Made by a program: the position numbers and the translations under genes. A stretch of DNA of 64,000 nucleotides, taken from contig JAGTJM010000090.1 of NCBI GenBank assembly GCA_020747015.1, positions 1 to 64,000 of the forward strand, read 5' to 3'. Under the pieces are notes generated by a model. It saw only the letters and a list, made by a program, of their open reading frames with translations, was not told the DNA's origin and ran no database searches. Source of the DNA: Pyrenochaeta sp. MPI-SDFR-AT-0127 (Eukaryota > Ascomycota > Dothideomycetes > Pleosporales > Cucurbitariaceae). Of the stretch, positions 54,104 through 64,000 are shown one piece after another (position 1 is the first letter of the stretch; each line of letters opens with the position of its first letter).

Positions 54104-54334
54104 ATGGTAAGTACGCTTATTCAAAAAACGTATTGGAAGAAGAAACTAATACTTAACTACTATTTAAAGTGTGGAATTAAAGACATCTTCTGCGATTGCT
54201 CACATTGTTCGTCACATGGTTGTAAGTGTGGTTGTAAGAACAAGGTTAGTTTAGCCTTTTCATTCTTATTTAGAGCGATTGTATTTCTTGTGGCTCGTCT
54301 TTGATTGTGCGTAACTAATCTAATTCACAAGTGA
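54104..54334 (+). CDS. Metallothionein-like 26-aa protein, three exons
   Basis: Probably a cytosolic copper-binding metallothionein. The ATG alone forms the first coding exon (54104-54106), followed by a 63-nt intron (GTAAGT...TTAAAG). Exon 2 (54170-54244, 25 codons) carries all other residues, and the stop TGA (54332-54334) forms the start of exon 3 after an 87-nt intron (GTTAGT...CACAAG, branch GTAACTAATC). The product has seven Cys arranged C-x6-CxC-xx-C-x4-CxCxC, ending in KCGCKNK. Length, Cys count and lack of aromatic residues other than one Phe match the small copper metallothioneins of Neurospora (26 aa, 7 Cys) and related fungi. No ATG-to-stop frame of this size would be found by ORF callers. 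A TATA-like box lies 110 bp upstream. Confidence 0.6.
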
Positions 54335-54848
54335 GCGGCGTGCCCAATCAAGCGCAACGACTTGACGCTGCTATACAACAAATTGTACTAGTTTAATGAA
54401 TATTATATGATTTTTTGACAGTATCATTGTCCTTCAATTGACCTATTACTACCTGACATGCGCGGAAGGTGTGCCTAACCTCGCAACAGTGCCAGTTCTT
54501 TTCTGCACGCATCCTCTTCGCATGCGTGTCGCCATTATTACGACCGCTGCCCTCTTTAGCAGCAGCTCAAGCTAGCAATTTTCACAATTGTTGAAGACTC
54601 CTGTGCGCCTGTCTATAGATATGTTTGCAAGTTTTACGCTTTGCGGTAGACTTCGTGATAATTATCTCTCTAAGAATATGTCTTAATCCGATCATATACA
54701 CAAGTTTTTAAATTCCTGCCTATAACCCCTCATTCGATCAGTATTGTGATTCACGTTTAAAAATATTTGTAGCTAACGACACTCAATGAGGCCCTGGGGC
54801 CACCATTCGGGTACGAAATGCCTTGAGGAATCAATTGTGGTCCTACGT
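54335..54848. other. Intergenic, no supported gene
   Basis: 3' flank of the metallothionein-like gene and of the SDR at 54849; AT-rich, nothing else seen. Confidence 0.4.
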
Positions 54849-55909
54849 TTAGCCGTCTTTCACACCCACAAACTTCAAAGAGTCCTTCCATAGTCGATCC
54901 TCCTGCTCTGTATTGAATGCCCAGGCCGCATATCCAGGCTCGTATCCACCTGCATCATCCTTGGAAGGGCCCCACTCCCCTGCATCCTCCAGATATTTCC
55001 CTCCTTGACCCTCATAGTCCTTCCCAATCGCTGCTAACACTGTAGTTGCCGCACCCTGTTCCACAGACTTAATGTATTGTATTGTCTTAGGGTCTTTAGA
55101 GCCCATCGCGATAACGGCAGGATCCATATGGCGCGCTAGTTCGGTCATAATTGCTCCAGGATGGACAGCAAGTGCATGGAGGTTTTTCGAGCCATAATAG
55201 CGCTCAATAGCGTTGGCCATGTAGAGGTTGGCGGTCTTTGCGGATCCGTATGCCAACCACTCATTGTAGGGAGTGTTTTCGAAATTGTAGTCGTCAACAA
55301 GGAGCGGAGATCGACGATGAGCAAGTGAGCTCAGATTCACGACACGGGAGTGGAAAGAAGGCGTAGAAGAATTGAGAAGAGCCTGCTTGAGGAGCTGGAA
55401 GAGGAGGAAATGACCTGCCAATTTGTGAGCAACACATTAATATGGGAGGATCAAAATCAGGCAAACTTACCGAGATGGTTAATGCCAAACTGAGCTTCAA
55501 ATCCATCCTCAGTGAGGGTTCTAGATGGTATAGCCATAACACCTGCGTTGTTTACTAAGATGTTGACCTTATTGTTGCTTCTCTTAAGGACATCTTCAGC
55601 CATGGCTCGCACACTGGATAGTGACGCCAGGTCTAAGGTAAGCAGCTCAATCTTGCCTTCAATTCCATCAAGAGCCTTTGTTGCTTTGCTTAGATCTCGA
55701 GCTGCTGCAAACACGGTAGCGCCAGTCTTAGCAAGAACCTTCACAGTCTCAACACCTAGACCAGCAGAGGCACCTGTAACGATAATCACTTTATCAGTGA
55801 GCTTTCCTTCCAGGCCCTCGTCCTTGAGGATCTGCAACGCTGTAGGACGGGCGTCTCCCGCACCATGTGGAGGCTGATGTGCGGCTGCATATTTGTTATT
55901 GAGAGGCAT
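54849..55909 (-). CDS. Short-chain dehydrogenase/reductase (SDR)
   Basis: NAD(P)-dependent oxidoreductase of the retinol-dehydrogenase/WW-like SDR group; substrate unknown. Exons are 55909-55471 and 55414-54849 (334 aa), with a 56-nt intron (GTAAGT...TTGGCAG) that fits in phase. Motifs: VIIVTGASAGLG near residue 41, NILVNNAGVM (NNAG), the catalytic YGSAK in WLAYGSAKTANLYM, and HPGAIMTEL after it. Apart from the intron it has the same layout as the SDR at 56380, with which it is divergent (470 bp apart), so the two may share a promoter and perhaps a pathway. They are clearly diverged, not a recent tandem duplicate. No targeting signal seen. Confidence 0.87.
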
Positions 55910-56379
55910 AATGGGTAGTGATAGAAGGACGAAGTCTGGCTACAATGTGCGAGTTATAATATGTTTAGCTACTTCTCAACTATATAGTCTATGGTGTGTA
56001 TATCGTTCCATCGGCGAAGGACCAATTTACGGACGGATGGTTCACTAGCAGAGAGCTGTTCACTGAAGCGCCGGATTTAGCGCGCTATCACGGAGTTAGT
56101 GGTAGGCTCGCACCAACCACCTCCATAGTAACTCCAGCCTAACGACATACTTCATGGGAACAGGCACCTTAACTCCGAAGATTAACCGCCATGAAAAAAT
56201 GCGTTTCGTCCATGGACGAAACATGTCCTGCCTCTTTCGAGTTTTCTGTATATGTACCTTGACTCTTCCTACGATATTGAATCACCATTCTTTCCTTAAA
56301 CTCAAGGCATCAAGTCCCAGTATCTGATCCCAAAATCCCTTGCCCCATATAACATCAATTCAACCATTATATATTTTCC
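55910..56379. promoter_or_regulatory. Divergent promoter between two SDR genes
   Basis: 470 bp separating the 5' ends of two dehydrogenase genes that read outwards. No coding motif. An inverted pair, cgtccatggacg, at about 56208-56219 is palindromic and could be a factor site; this is only a suggestion. Confidence 0.35.
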
Positions 56380-57312
56380 ATGACGATGAAAGGTGTATAT
56401 TTCAACCCCAGCAAGGATATCCGCTCCTTGGAGGGCAAAGTTATCCTCGTTACAGGTGGCAACAGTGGTCTGGGCAAACAATCAATCCTCGAACTCGCAA
56501 AACACAACCCAGCCGAGATCTTCCTCGGTGCGCGCAGCACCAAGAAGGCCCAGGAAGCCATTGATGACATCAAACGCCAGGTGCCCAACGCACCGCCTAT
56601 CAAGGTCATCCAAATGGACCTTTCGTCCTTTGAATCGATCCACGAAGCAGCCAAGACCTTCCACCAGCATTCCCAGCGCCTCGATCTACTTCTTCTTAAT
56701 GCTGGTATTATGATCGTCCCTCACGAAATTACCAAGGACGGTTATGAGATTCAGTTTGGTACCAATCATATGGGCCATGCCTTCCTAACCAGGCTTCTCC
56801 TCCCCACCCTACTCAAGACGGCTGAGGAGCCCAAGTCTGATGTGCGAGTGGTCGTTCTCTCCTCGTCCGCCCATGGATATGCGCCAAAGTCTCAAGGCAT
56901 CAATTTTGATACACTCAAGAACAAGGGCGAGAAGCTTAGTCCCACTGTCCTTTATGGTCAGAGCAAGCTCGCCAACATCCTCTACGCGCGAGAATTTGCT
57001 CGACGATACCCTCAGATCAAAGTGTCCGCTATACACCCCGGTGTCGTGAATACCAACTTGACCAACACCTTGAAGGAAAACAGTTTTCCTATGCGAGTTG
57101 TAACGACAATGTTCTCAGCCATAGTTGGCGTCCATGTCGAAAAAGGGGTACTTAACCAGTTGTGGGGTTCAGTGAGTCCGAATGTTGTGTCTGGGGAGTA
57201 CTATGAACCAGTAGGCTTAGCTGGGCGAGGTACAAAGTGGACAAATGATTCAAAACTAGCCGAGAAGCTCTGGACTTGGACGGAGAAAGAACTTGATACC
57301 AAAGTACAGTAG
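56380..57312 (+). CDS. Short-chain dehydrogenase/reductase (SDR)
   Basis: A second SDR of the retinol-dehydrogenase/WW-like group, 310 aa, one exon from ATG 56380 (an ATG two codons later is equally possible). Motifs: VILVTGGNSGLG (residues 21-32), LLLLNAGIM, and the catalytic YGQSK in VLYGQSKLANILYA, followed by HPGVVNTNL. The C-terminal region EYYEPVGLAGRG is common in fungal members. The length is normal and there is no disruption. Divergent from the SDR at 55909. The substrate cannot be told from sequence; lipid or secondary-metabolite carbonyls are usual for the group. Confidence 0.87.
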   Translation: MTMKGVYFNPSKDIRSLEGKVILVTGGNSGLGKQSILELAKHNPAEIFLGARSTKKAQEAIDDIKRQVPNAPPIKVIQMDLSSFESIHEAAKTFHQHSQRLDLLLLNAGIMIVPHEITKDGYEIQFGTNHMGHAFLTRLLLPTLLKTAEEPKSDVRVVVLSSSAHGYAPKSQGINFDTLKNKGEKLSPTVLYGQSKLANILYAREFARRYPQIKVSAIHPGVVNTNLTNTLKENSFPMRVVTTMFSAIVGVHVEKGVLNQLWGSVSPNVVSGEYYEPVGLAGRGTKWTNDSKLAEKLWTWTEKELDTKVQ

Positions 57313-57857
57313 GAAAGAATTGAGTGTCGACAGTAACTTTATTTCAGGATAGTACAAGCTTCAGAAAGCTTGTTATGTCTTGTATTGCTTATTTCCTTTG
57401 TAGCACATTTTTCCTTTCTTATACGCAGTACAAAGAGTACTTGATAGACTCGTTTTTCTATAGTAACAACGTTGATAATAATATATATGAGTAGTTCTTT
57501 ACTTATGTTCGCTCTGCTGGCTATTTTGATCCTTACATATACTGATTCGATTGACTGGCCCTGGGTCCTATATTTACTATCGTCCTGCTTATTCACTCTC
57601 GAATTGAGCCCGAATCATACCCGGGCTTAGATTTTCGACCCAAAAAATGTGGTCTACAGCCGTGTAGAGTCTCTAAGAACTTCTCCATAAAGTAGTACGT
57701 GAAACGGTCTCGAATCTTATGTTTGAAGATGACATCGGTCACCTGATCCTGGGCGAGCTCTTTCATTCATAAGATCAAAATCTGATGACAGTGCGCCCTA
57801 ACTCGTTGTAGCATCAAGACTTGGCCAAAAAGCTCAGTCTTTTGACTCACAGAGCCC
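57313..57857. other. Convergent intergenic region
   Basis: Holds the 3' ends of two converging genes. No supportable frame. Confidence 0.4.
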
Positions 57858-60800
57858 CTATGCCCCAAAGTCTGCAATAACACTCCGTGCCTCGGTGAAG
57901 TCGTTATCAACACCGACAACTGGGGTGTTCAGCCCGAAACCGTCTGGACCTCCGACCTTTAAACCTTTCTCCGTCTTCCAAAGTGGATGCGCTGGCAGAG
58001 CGATGACGTTAACTCGGAGACCGTATCGGAGGTCCTGCGAGCCAATACCCTCGCCGTCCTGGCCCAGGATGGAGATGAGATCAGGGACAGTGCACACTAC
58101 TCTTTGAGACTCTTCTGACCCTTCAGCGTCAGACAGAGCGGCGTACAGATACTCATTTTGGAAAGGAATGACCATGTGGCTATTGCTGAGATCTGATGGG
58201 TGGCCTGTTCTACCAGTCAACTCGCGCTCATCGTCGCTGATCGGGGCAATGATGACGGAGCCCATGGTGTATCCTCCGCCAATGAATCGACGGACGTCGA
58301 CGATCTTTCCAGTAAAAAGAAGCTTCCCAGCACAAACGTTGAACTGGAAACGGTTAGTACAGTTCACAGCGTAGAAGATTTTGGAGGTTGCTTACGATCG
58401 CGTCGATATAGCTAGTCTTCTTGCGTCGCGCGTTGTGTACTGCTCGGCCGAGATACCAGGCTAGTGATACGGTATTGGGGACGCCGTACGACTTGATGAC
58501 TGATCCGGGTAAAGGGTTCGCGCAGACAGCGCAACCGAGGCCAAGCTCAATTGCAGCAGCTCTAAGGAGGCTTTCTAGTCTCACAGGATTATCGGTATTC
58601 TGGTACGATGAGCAGGTGTTTATGATGCTGATATTGAAGACCACTCACCATGACTACAGATGTATTACCACGAGCGTCAGAGAGCACGCAAGGGCTAAGT
58701 GAATGACCATAAACACTGAATGTAGCTATAAGAAATTAGATATGAAGTTGCTACTAACGAAGAGGCTGTATAACTTACCGTGATACATCGTAGGATATGC
58801 TCTACCCATTGCATCGCCATCGATGACAGGGACATCGAAATGAACACCAGTTGGAAAGGCACTCATTCCATTTCCACCACCACTAGTCGCTTTAGCAAAA
58901 TCGCTTCAACTACCTAATTGGAGGCAAAACTCACATCTCGTCGATGAATAGGCCGTCAAACGACTTGTTACCAACGACCTTGTTGACAGCATTGATGCCA
59001 GCTGCGATTTCATCTCCTCCAGCTATACGCTCGTTGATCACACTCGGACTTCCATACCACGAGCCAAAGCAGAGGATAGCATCGTCTTTTAGTGATTTGG
59101 GTGAGATAATCCTCATGCGCCTGTCGCCACCAGTTCGTAACGCGTGCAAGCTCTTAAGATACTCGTGATGGGTTGGCCCTCCGCCGCCGGTTCCAAGCAC
59201 GCCACATCCAGTTGCGATCAACTCAAGATCAACCTCTGAAACGTACCAGACACCGTCTACAACTTCTGGTCGGTATGTTGCGAGATCGACGTGCAGAGCC
59301 GGTTTATATGTGGGCTCTAAGGCGTTTGGAGTGCCCACCTTCTCACCCTCATCCACTTCGCAACCGCTGTCGCTGACGGGAGGCGGAGATGGAGGAGGAG
59401 TGAATGCATTGGGAATGGAAAGTTGGCCTACTGCTCGAATTTGAATGCGCATTGCGCCGTTGGGCATGTACTGCAAAGGCATCTTGTTGATCTCAAAAAT
59501 CTGAACATCATCCCGTGAAGCACCCTTCTGCACGGCCAGGTCAATAGCCTTTTGACAAGCTGCATCAATAACCTCCTTTTCGGAACGGCTACCCGGAATC
59601 TCGACAATGTCAATTTCCCCGGATACCTTGGCGATCGCTGCGCCGACGGCGTTCGCAGCGCCTTGATGAATGGGCTGGATGCACTTGTCCACGCCGTTGA
59701 GCTTCTCGGTGACAAGTAAGGCACCGCCTCCCACAAGCAGGACGTGCACAGGGGCAGAGGAGACTTTCATGCGCTCAATGACGCCCTCGAGCATCTTCTT
59801 CATCTCCTTGTGGGCATTTTCCACCAGAGATTGTTCGACGTCCCTGACCAAAGCTGGATCCCCAAGCTTGGCTTTGCCCAGCGCGACGACAATGTCGCTT
59901 GCTGTCAGGGTTTCGCCACCAAACACCTTGGCTTCCTGCTGGATGCAATGGCCTACCGAAGCAGGCCCAATGGCGACCCTGTCGGTTCGAGGGTCGACAC
60001 GAACCTTGCTGCCACCACCCAAGCCGATGGAGACGACTTCCGGCATGGAGAAGGCGGTTCGAACACCTGCGATCTCAACGAATCCAGGAGCCTGACGGGG
60101 GAAGCCAGATGGTAACAGGGCGCAGACATCAGTAGTTGTGCCTCCAATATCGACAACGAGAACTTGAGGCTCCACTGAGTCGTCGTCGTCGCCGTCTGTC
60201 CGCTTCTTATTTTTGAGCCCAGCAAGGAAAGCCGCACCCGTCATGCTGTTCGTTGGGCCGCTAGCAAACGTCTTGATGGGATACTCGGCCGCAGTATCGG
60301 CATCAATCAGGGTTCCGTCATTTTGCGACAGGTAGAGAGGACAAGAAAGCTTGAGACGTGCCATAGCACGCTTGAAGCCTCGCTTGACGCGGTGGCCAGT
60401 CCGGAGGATGGCAGCATTGAGAATGGTCGCATTCTCTCGTTCCAGGAAGCCTGTCGGGCCAATATCGTGGGAGCACACGACTTCCAGCTCAGGGGCTTCG
60501 AGGTGGAACAGCTTCTTGCATGCCTCCTCGTGCTTGCCTTCGTGGTCGAGCGGGGAGAAGACGCCGATGAGTGCAACAGCTCTGATGCCAGACGCGAATA
60601 TGCCACGGGCGGCATTTCGAATTTGCTCGGGGTTTAGGGGCGCAATCTCTCGGCCGTCAATCTCAAGTCCTCCGTCGAGATAGTAGGCGCCTCCATCCAG
60701 AATACTGCGGAGACCGACAGGGAAGTCGGAAAAGGGGGGGATCTGCCGAGTGAAGGGACCACAGAGTCGCACCACTGCAACACGGTCCAACCTCCTGGCA

Positions 60801-61051
60801 TCGGCCTCAACGAGGGCGTTGATGAAGTGCGTCGTTCCGATGGTTACGCTCAGAACACGACTCTGGTCTACCTTGGAGTCTCGCAGAACAGCGCTGATGG
60901 CGGATTCGATGCCACTGGTTATGTCTTTTGTGGTGGACGCCTTGTGAGAGGCGAGCACGCCGCGGCCGGGGCTGTCGAACGCCCGAATGTCGAGGATGGC
61001 TGCATCGGTATTAGTGCCGCCAACGTCCACTCCAATGCGATACAGCGACAT
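57858..61051 (-). CDS. Hydantoinase/oxoprolinase-DUF917 fusion
   Basis: A cytosolic cyclic-amide hydrolase: an ATP-dependent hydantoinase/5-oxoprolinase-type domain fused to DUF917. Exons are 61051-58935, 58882-58779, 58725-58649, 58599-58396 and 58343-57858 (995 aa); the four introns of 49-53 nt fit in phase. Domain 1 (residues 1-520) has the N-terminal fold signature RIGVDVGGTNTDAAIL, TIGTTHFINAL and SHDIGPTGFLERENATILNAA, then VLVVDIGGTTTDVCALL and SIGLGGGSKV. A Pro-rich linker (TPPPSPPPVS, about 550) follows. Domain 2 (about 600-995) is DUF917-like: VDLELIATGCGVLGTGGGG, GNGMSAFPTGVHFDVPVIDGDAMGRAYPT, SPCVLSDARGN, and VRRFIGGGYTMGSV. Fungal genomes often carry this fusion beside an NCS1 permease. 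The permease starts 450 bp away on the other strand, which supports a role in taking up and opening a hydantoin- or ureide-like ring. Confidence 0.9.
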
Positions 61052-61501
61052 GCTCTTGGTAGAGAGATGGACAGGTCGTAGTGTTGCTGCTGGCTTCTAC
61101 CTGATTTCTATGAGCATGATACCCTTTTGTACTGGACGGCCATCACCAAGGTTGCCATCCTCGATTCCATGCGGGGACATGTTGAGTTGGCCGACGCCGG
61201 GGTTTTGCCGAGCAAGTTGCCCGACACCAGACACGAGGTTCGCCGATCGCCACCCCAGCCGATCTGGGATGCGGGTTAATTGTAGTTTGGCTGGAAGATA
61301 GGAACATAAAGGGATAGTCTGCGGGCCGGAAGCTGGGCTCGAACCACCTCTTAACACCGCCAAAAGCTTCCATCCGCCGGACATGTGGCTTTGAGGTGAC
61401 ACACTTAAAGACATCGCGAGTCGGTCCTTGGATCACGTCGAGCATTTCCTGCCTTCACAAGAGCTCGACTGCCATTTCTCACGCGCTAGAACTTCATCAC
61501 C
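61052..61501. promoter_or_regulatory. Divergent promoter, hydrolase and permease
   Basis: 450 bp between the start codons of two genes that read outwards and belong to one likely pathway, so co-regulation is expected. GATA-type sites (nitrogen control by AreA) would be the obvious candidates; single gata/tatc strings occur (for example gatag near 61298), but not in a clear pair. Confidence 0.45.
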
Positions 61502-63530
61502 ATGGCACTTTCGGCCCTCCGCAAGCGCATTGAGTTACCGCAGGGGTCGCGCTGGTTGGTATAGCACGCTCAAAACCCTGCGCCAGTAGTAATACCTGAC
61601 ACATTTCTAGAATGATGATGTTCGACCAGTCATAACCGAACAGCGCACGTGGACGTTTCTCACTTATAACAACTTTTGTACGCCAGCGCAACACAATGCA
61701 TCGCTGCCAGACTGACAAGGTCACAGGGTTGCTGATCAACTGCAATATCGCGACCTACCTAACCGGGAGTGCTCTGATTCCGCTTGGGCTTACCTGGTGG
61801 CAGGCCATCATAGGTACCATGCACTCGCTGCTTTTGCTCACCCTGTTTCTTTTCTGACTACTCTACAGCAATTATCATTGGCAACATCATCGCGACCGCC
61901 GCCCTTGTCCTCAGCTCCCTCGCTGGGGCCTACTATCACAGTACGTGGTGACCATCAGAAATAGCGACCATGCACTGACCATAATAGTCGGCTTCCCTGT
62001 CTTCAGCCGAGCTGTTTGGGGCATTCGTGGCTCTCAGTTCGTCATATGGAACCGTATCTTTCTTGCATTTGGTAAGTGTTCAATCCAAACATTTGCCTGT
62101 CAACTACTTACTTGGACGCAGTCTGGTCAGCTTCACCGCCCTACATCGGCATATCATTACTCACAGCTTCTTAGGTACGGTTTTCAGTCATGGGTCGGCG
62201 GAGAATGCACCTACCTCATGTTCCTCTCCTGGGACCCCAAGCTTGAGCAACACATCCCGAACAAGATACCTATCGAGACAGGCATGACGTCTGCACAGTT
62301 CCTCGCCTACTTCGTTTTCTGCATCGTCAGTCTCCCAGCGCTTTGGATCCGTGTGCACCGAATCCAGAAGTTCTTCTACTTTGCTAGCACGGTGACTCTG
62401 GCCTTCTTTCTGGTCCTGTTGATCTGGGCTCTTGCTACTATGGGAGATGATGGTTTTGGCGACACTCTCAGCTCCGGCACATTGATTCCCGTGACTGGGG
62501 GGCCCAATAGCACGGTTTGGCTGATGATCTACGGAATCATGTCGACTATCGGCTCCATTGCAGCCGGAATCCTCAACCAGAATGACTATGCTCGGTTAGC
62601 GAGACGCCCAAGCGATGCTATTTGGGGGCAAACTTTTGCTTTCCCCCTGTACAGCATATTTGCTTCTGTGATTGGCATCCTCGTTACTGCGGCTACCCAA
62701 AAGCGACTAGGCGAGCCAATCTGGAACCCACCTTCACTCTTTGCTCGGCTTCTTGAGTTGGATGATAGTGCTAAAACCCGAGCTGCTGTCTTCTTCGCTG
62801 GACTCGCGCTAGCCATCTCTCAACTTGGCAGCAATCTTCCTGGCAATGCCCTTTCAGGAGGTCTGGATTTGGCCTCTGTTTTCCCGAAATACATCAACCT
62901 CCGCAGAGGTGCCTACATTGTTGCCCTACTTAGTCCCGCAGTCAATCCGTGGCGCCTTGTGAATACGGCTACGATTTTCTTGACGGTTCTCTCTGGATAC
63001 GGTGTCTTCCTCGCCCCTATGACCGGCATCATGGCTGGCCACTATGTCATCGTGGCAAGATGCAAAATTAATGTCGACGACCTCTACACCGGTAATAGTA
63101 GCAGTATTTATTGGTTCACCAAAGGTGTCAATTGGCGCGCTCCAATTGCGGTATATACATATTCCTCTCGAGATTGATGAAAGCCTGCTGACTTTGCAAA
63201 CAGTGGATTGTCGGCGTCACACCCTGTCTCCCTGGCTTCATCGCTGCTGTGAATCTATCTATCACCATCAGCGACAGCGCGATCGAGCTCTACTACATGA
63301 ACTATCTCTACGGCTTCTTGTCCAGCGCGTTGATGTACTCCGTGCTCCACTGGACTGTTCCCAATAAAAGCCTCGACGCCTTTGTCAAGGGTAGCACTTC
63401 GTCTGGGGAGCTCCAGCGGCTGTATAGTGACAATTGGGATATCACTGTGGGCCATGCCCCAGAGAGCTTCGATGAGAGTATCTCGGCGCAAAATGACAAG
63501 GGTTCTTGCACGGCAAAAGTCTCTGTGTAG
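61502..63530 (+). CDS. NCS1 nucleobase/hydantoin-type permease
   Basis: Plasma-membrane proton symporter of the NCS1 family (uracil, allantoin, hydantoin, thiamine transporters). Exons are 61502-61558, 61611-61677, 61727-61813, 61869-61940, 61988-62071, 62122-62125, 62175-63150 and 63204-63530 (557 aa); all seven introns of 47-55 nt fit in phase. Family motifs: TYNNFW (helix 1, spliced), GLTWWQAI (helix 2), GFPVFSRAVWGIRGSQF, the WYGFQSWVGG segment that needs a 4-nt microexon TCTG, GIMSTIGSIAAGILNQNDYARLARRP (helix 6), YGVFLAPMTGIMAGHY, and YWFTKGVNWRAPIA before the last intron. About 12 membrane helices. Substrate is uncertain, but the divergent hydantoinase-type gene suggests a hydantoin or ureide. 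Confidence 0.88.
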
Positions 63531-64000
63531 CTATTTCCTGAATCTTTTGGGCGTGTAATTAATGAAGTTGCTGCTACTTTGACGATTTACAAGAGAGGTG
63601 CCGGAATGGGATTCTTTGTTGTGCTTCCAGACTTTTTCCCCACACATCGTTCCAACTTCCCGTACAGGGCCCCATCTTTCTCGTGGGTGCTACAATGTCC
63701 GAGTCACGTTGCAAAGTCTGCCTAATGGTTGCGCGTTCGAAATCCAATAATAACGGTCAGTGTCCTCGGCTTTGCAACGGCTAGCGACCGAGGCAGCATT
63801 TTCCGATAACAGCACGTGACTAAGCACGAGTCATCGGCCAGCCCTCAGCCGCTTCTTCGGCCAACTTCAAGCCCCTTCTTCGGCCAACTCATCATGGTCC
63901 GCTGCTTCCCACGGTTTCGCCGCCAAAGAATGCACTGCTTGATACATCCTTGTTCCCACTTCGTCTATCACTAGCCTGTGGGGAACTCTGAACAGACCAG
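63531..64000. other. Right edge, possible next gene start
   Basis: No complete gene. A 15-bp direct repeat (cttcttcggccaact) occurs twice at about 63853-63890. An ATG at 63894 opens a frame that leaves the window without a recognisable motif. Confidence 0.3.

Noticed and set aside
61945..62175. ATG at 61945 as the start of the permease
   Set aside because: It lies inside an intron; the spliced exons from 61502 restore the first helices of the NCS1 family.
63853..63890. 15-bp direct repeat as a possible mobile-element target site
   Set aside because: Repeat copies are only about 25 bp apart with no element between them; more likely local slippage.

Overview
The window is nuclear DNA of a filamentous ascomycete (Pezizomycotina). 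A Dothideomycete is my guess, but sequence alone does not prove the class. The evidence is short GT-AG introns of about 43-90 nt with CTRAY-type branch points, HET-domain and F-box genes, many small secreted Cys-rich proteins with KR processing sites, large gene-poor gaps, and decayed genes whose stop codons fit CpA-to-TpA (RIP-type) change. I see no tRNA, rRNA or CRISPR. All exon structures below are my own reconstructions, checked by reading-frame phase and family motifs only.

Left part (1-19.4 kb): a short-chain dehydrogenase, a decayed MFS-type transporter, an alpha/beta hydrolase broken by an in-frame TAG, an orphan protein, a decayed ankyrin-repeat gene, an F-box protein, a five-exon secreted protein with a local frame problem, a small secreted Cys protein whose splice phase does not fit, and a secreted Cys-rich coiled-coil protein.

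Middle part (20-35 kb): RSA3 (ribosome assembly), then SKI3 of the cytosolic Ski/exosome mRNA-decay complex. SKI3 is cut in two: its first 287 codons lie on the minus strand and the remaining 1,159 codons lie head-to-head on the plus strand, as if the 5' end of the gene had inverted in place. Then come a DHDPS-family aldolase, several small secreted or repeat-bearing orphans, and a copia-like relic.

Right part (36-64 kb): a carbohydrate block (intronless GH2 beta-galactosidase, DUF1961 protein, seven-exon GH35 beta-galactosidase whose last splice acceptor lacks AG) is interleaved with a large membrane protein and a protein kinase. Then follow a HET-domain protein with an acidic repeat, a 26-residue metallothionein-like gene whose start codon is an exon of its own, two more short-chain dehydrogenases, and a divergent pair made of a hydantoinase/DUF917 fusion and an NCS1 nucleobase/hydantoin-type permease with a 4-nt microexon. 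That pair looks like an import-plus-hydrolysis module for a cyclic ureide. Several genes carry single-base lesions, which could be true decay or assembly errors.
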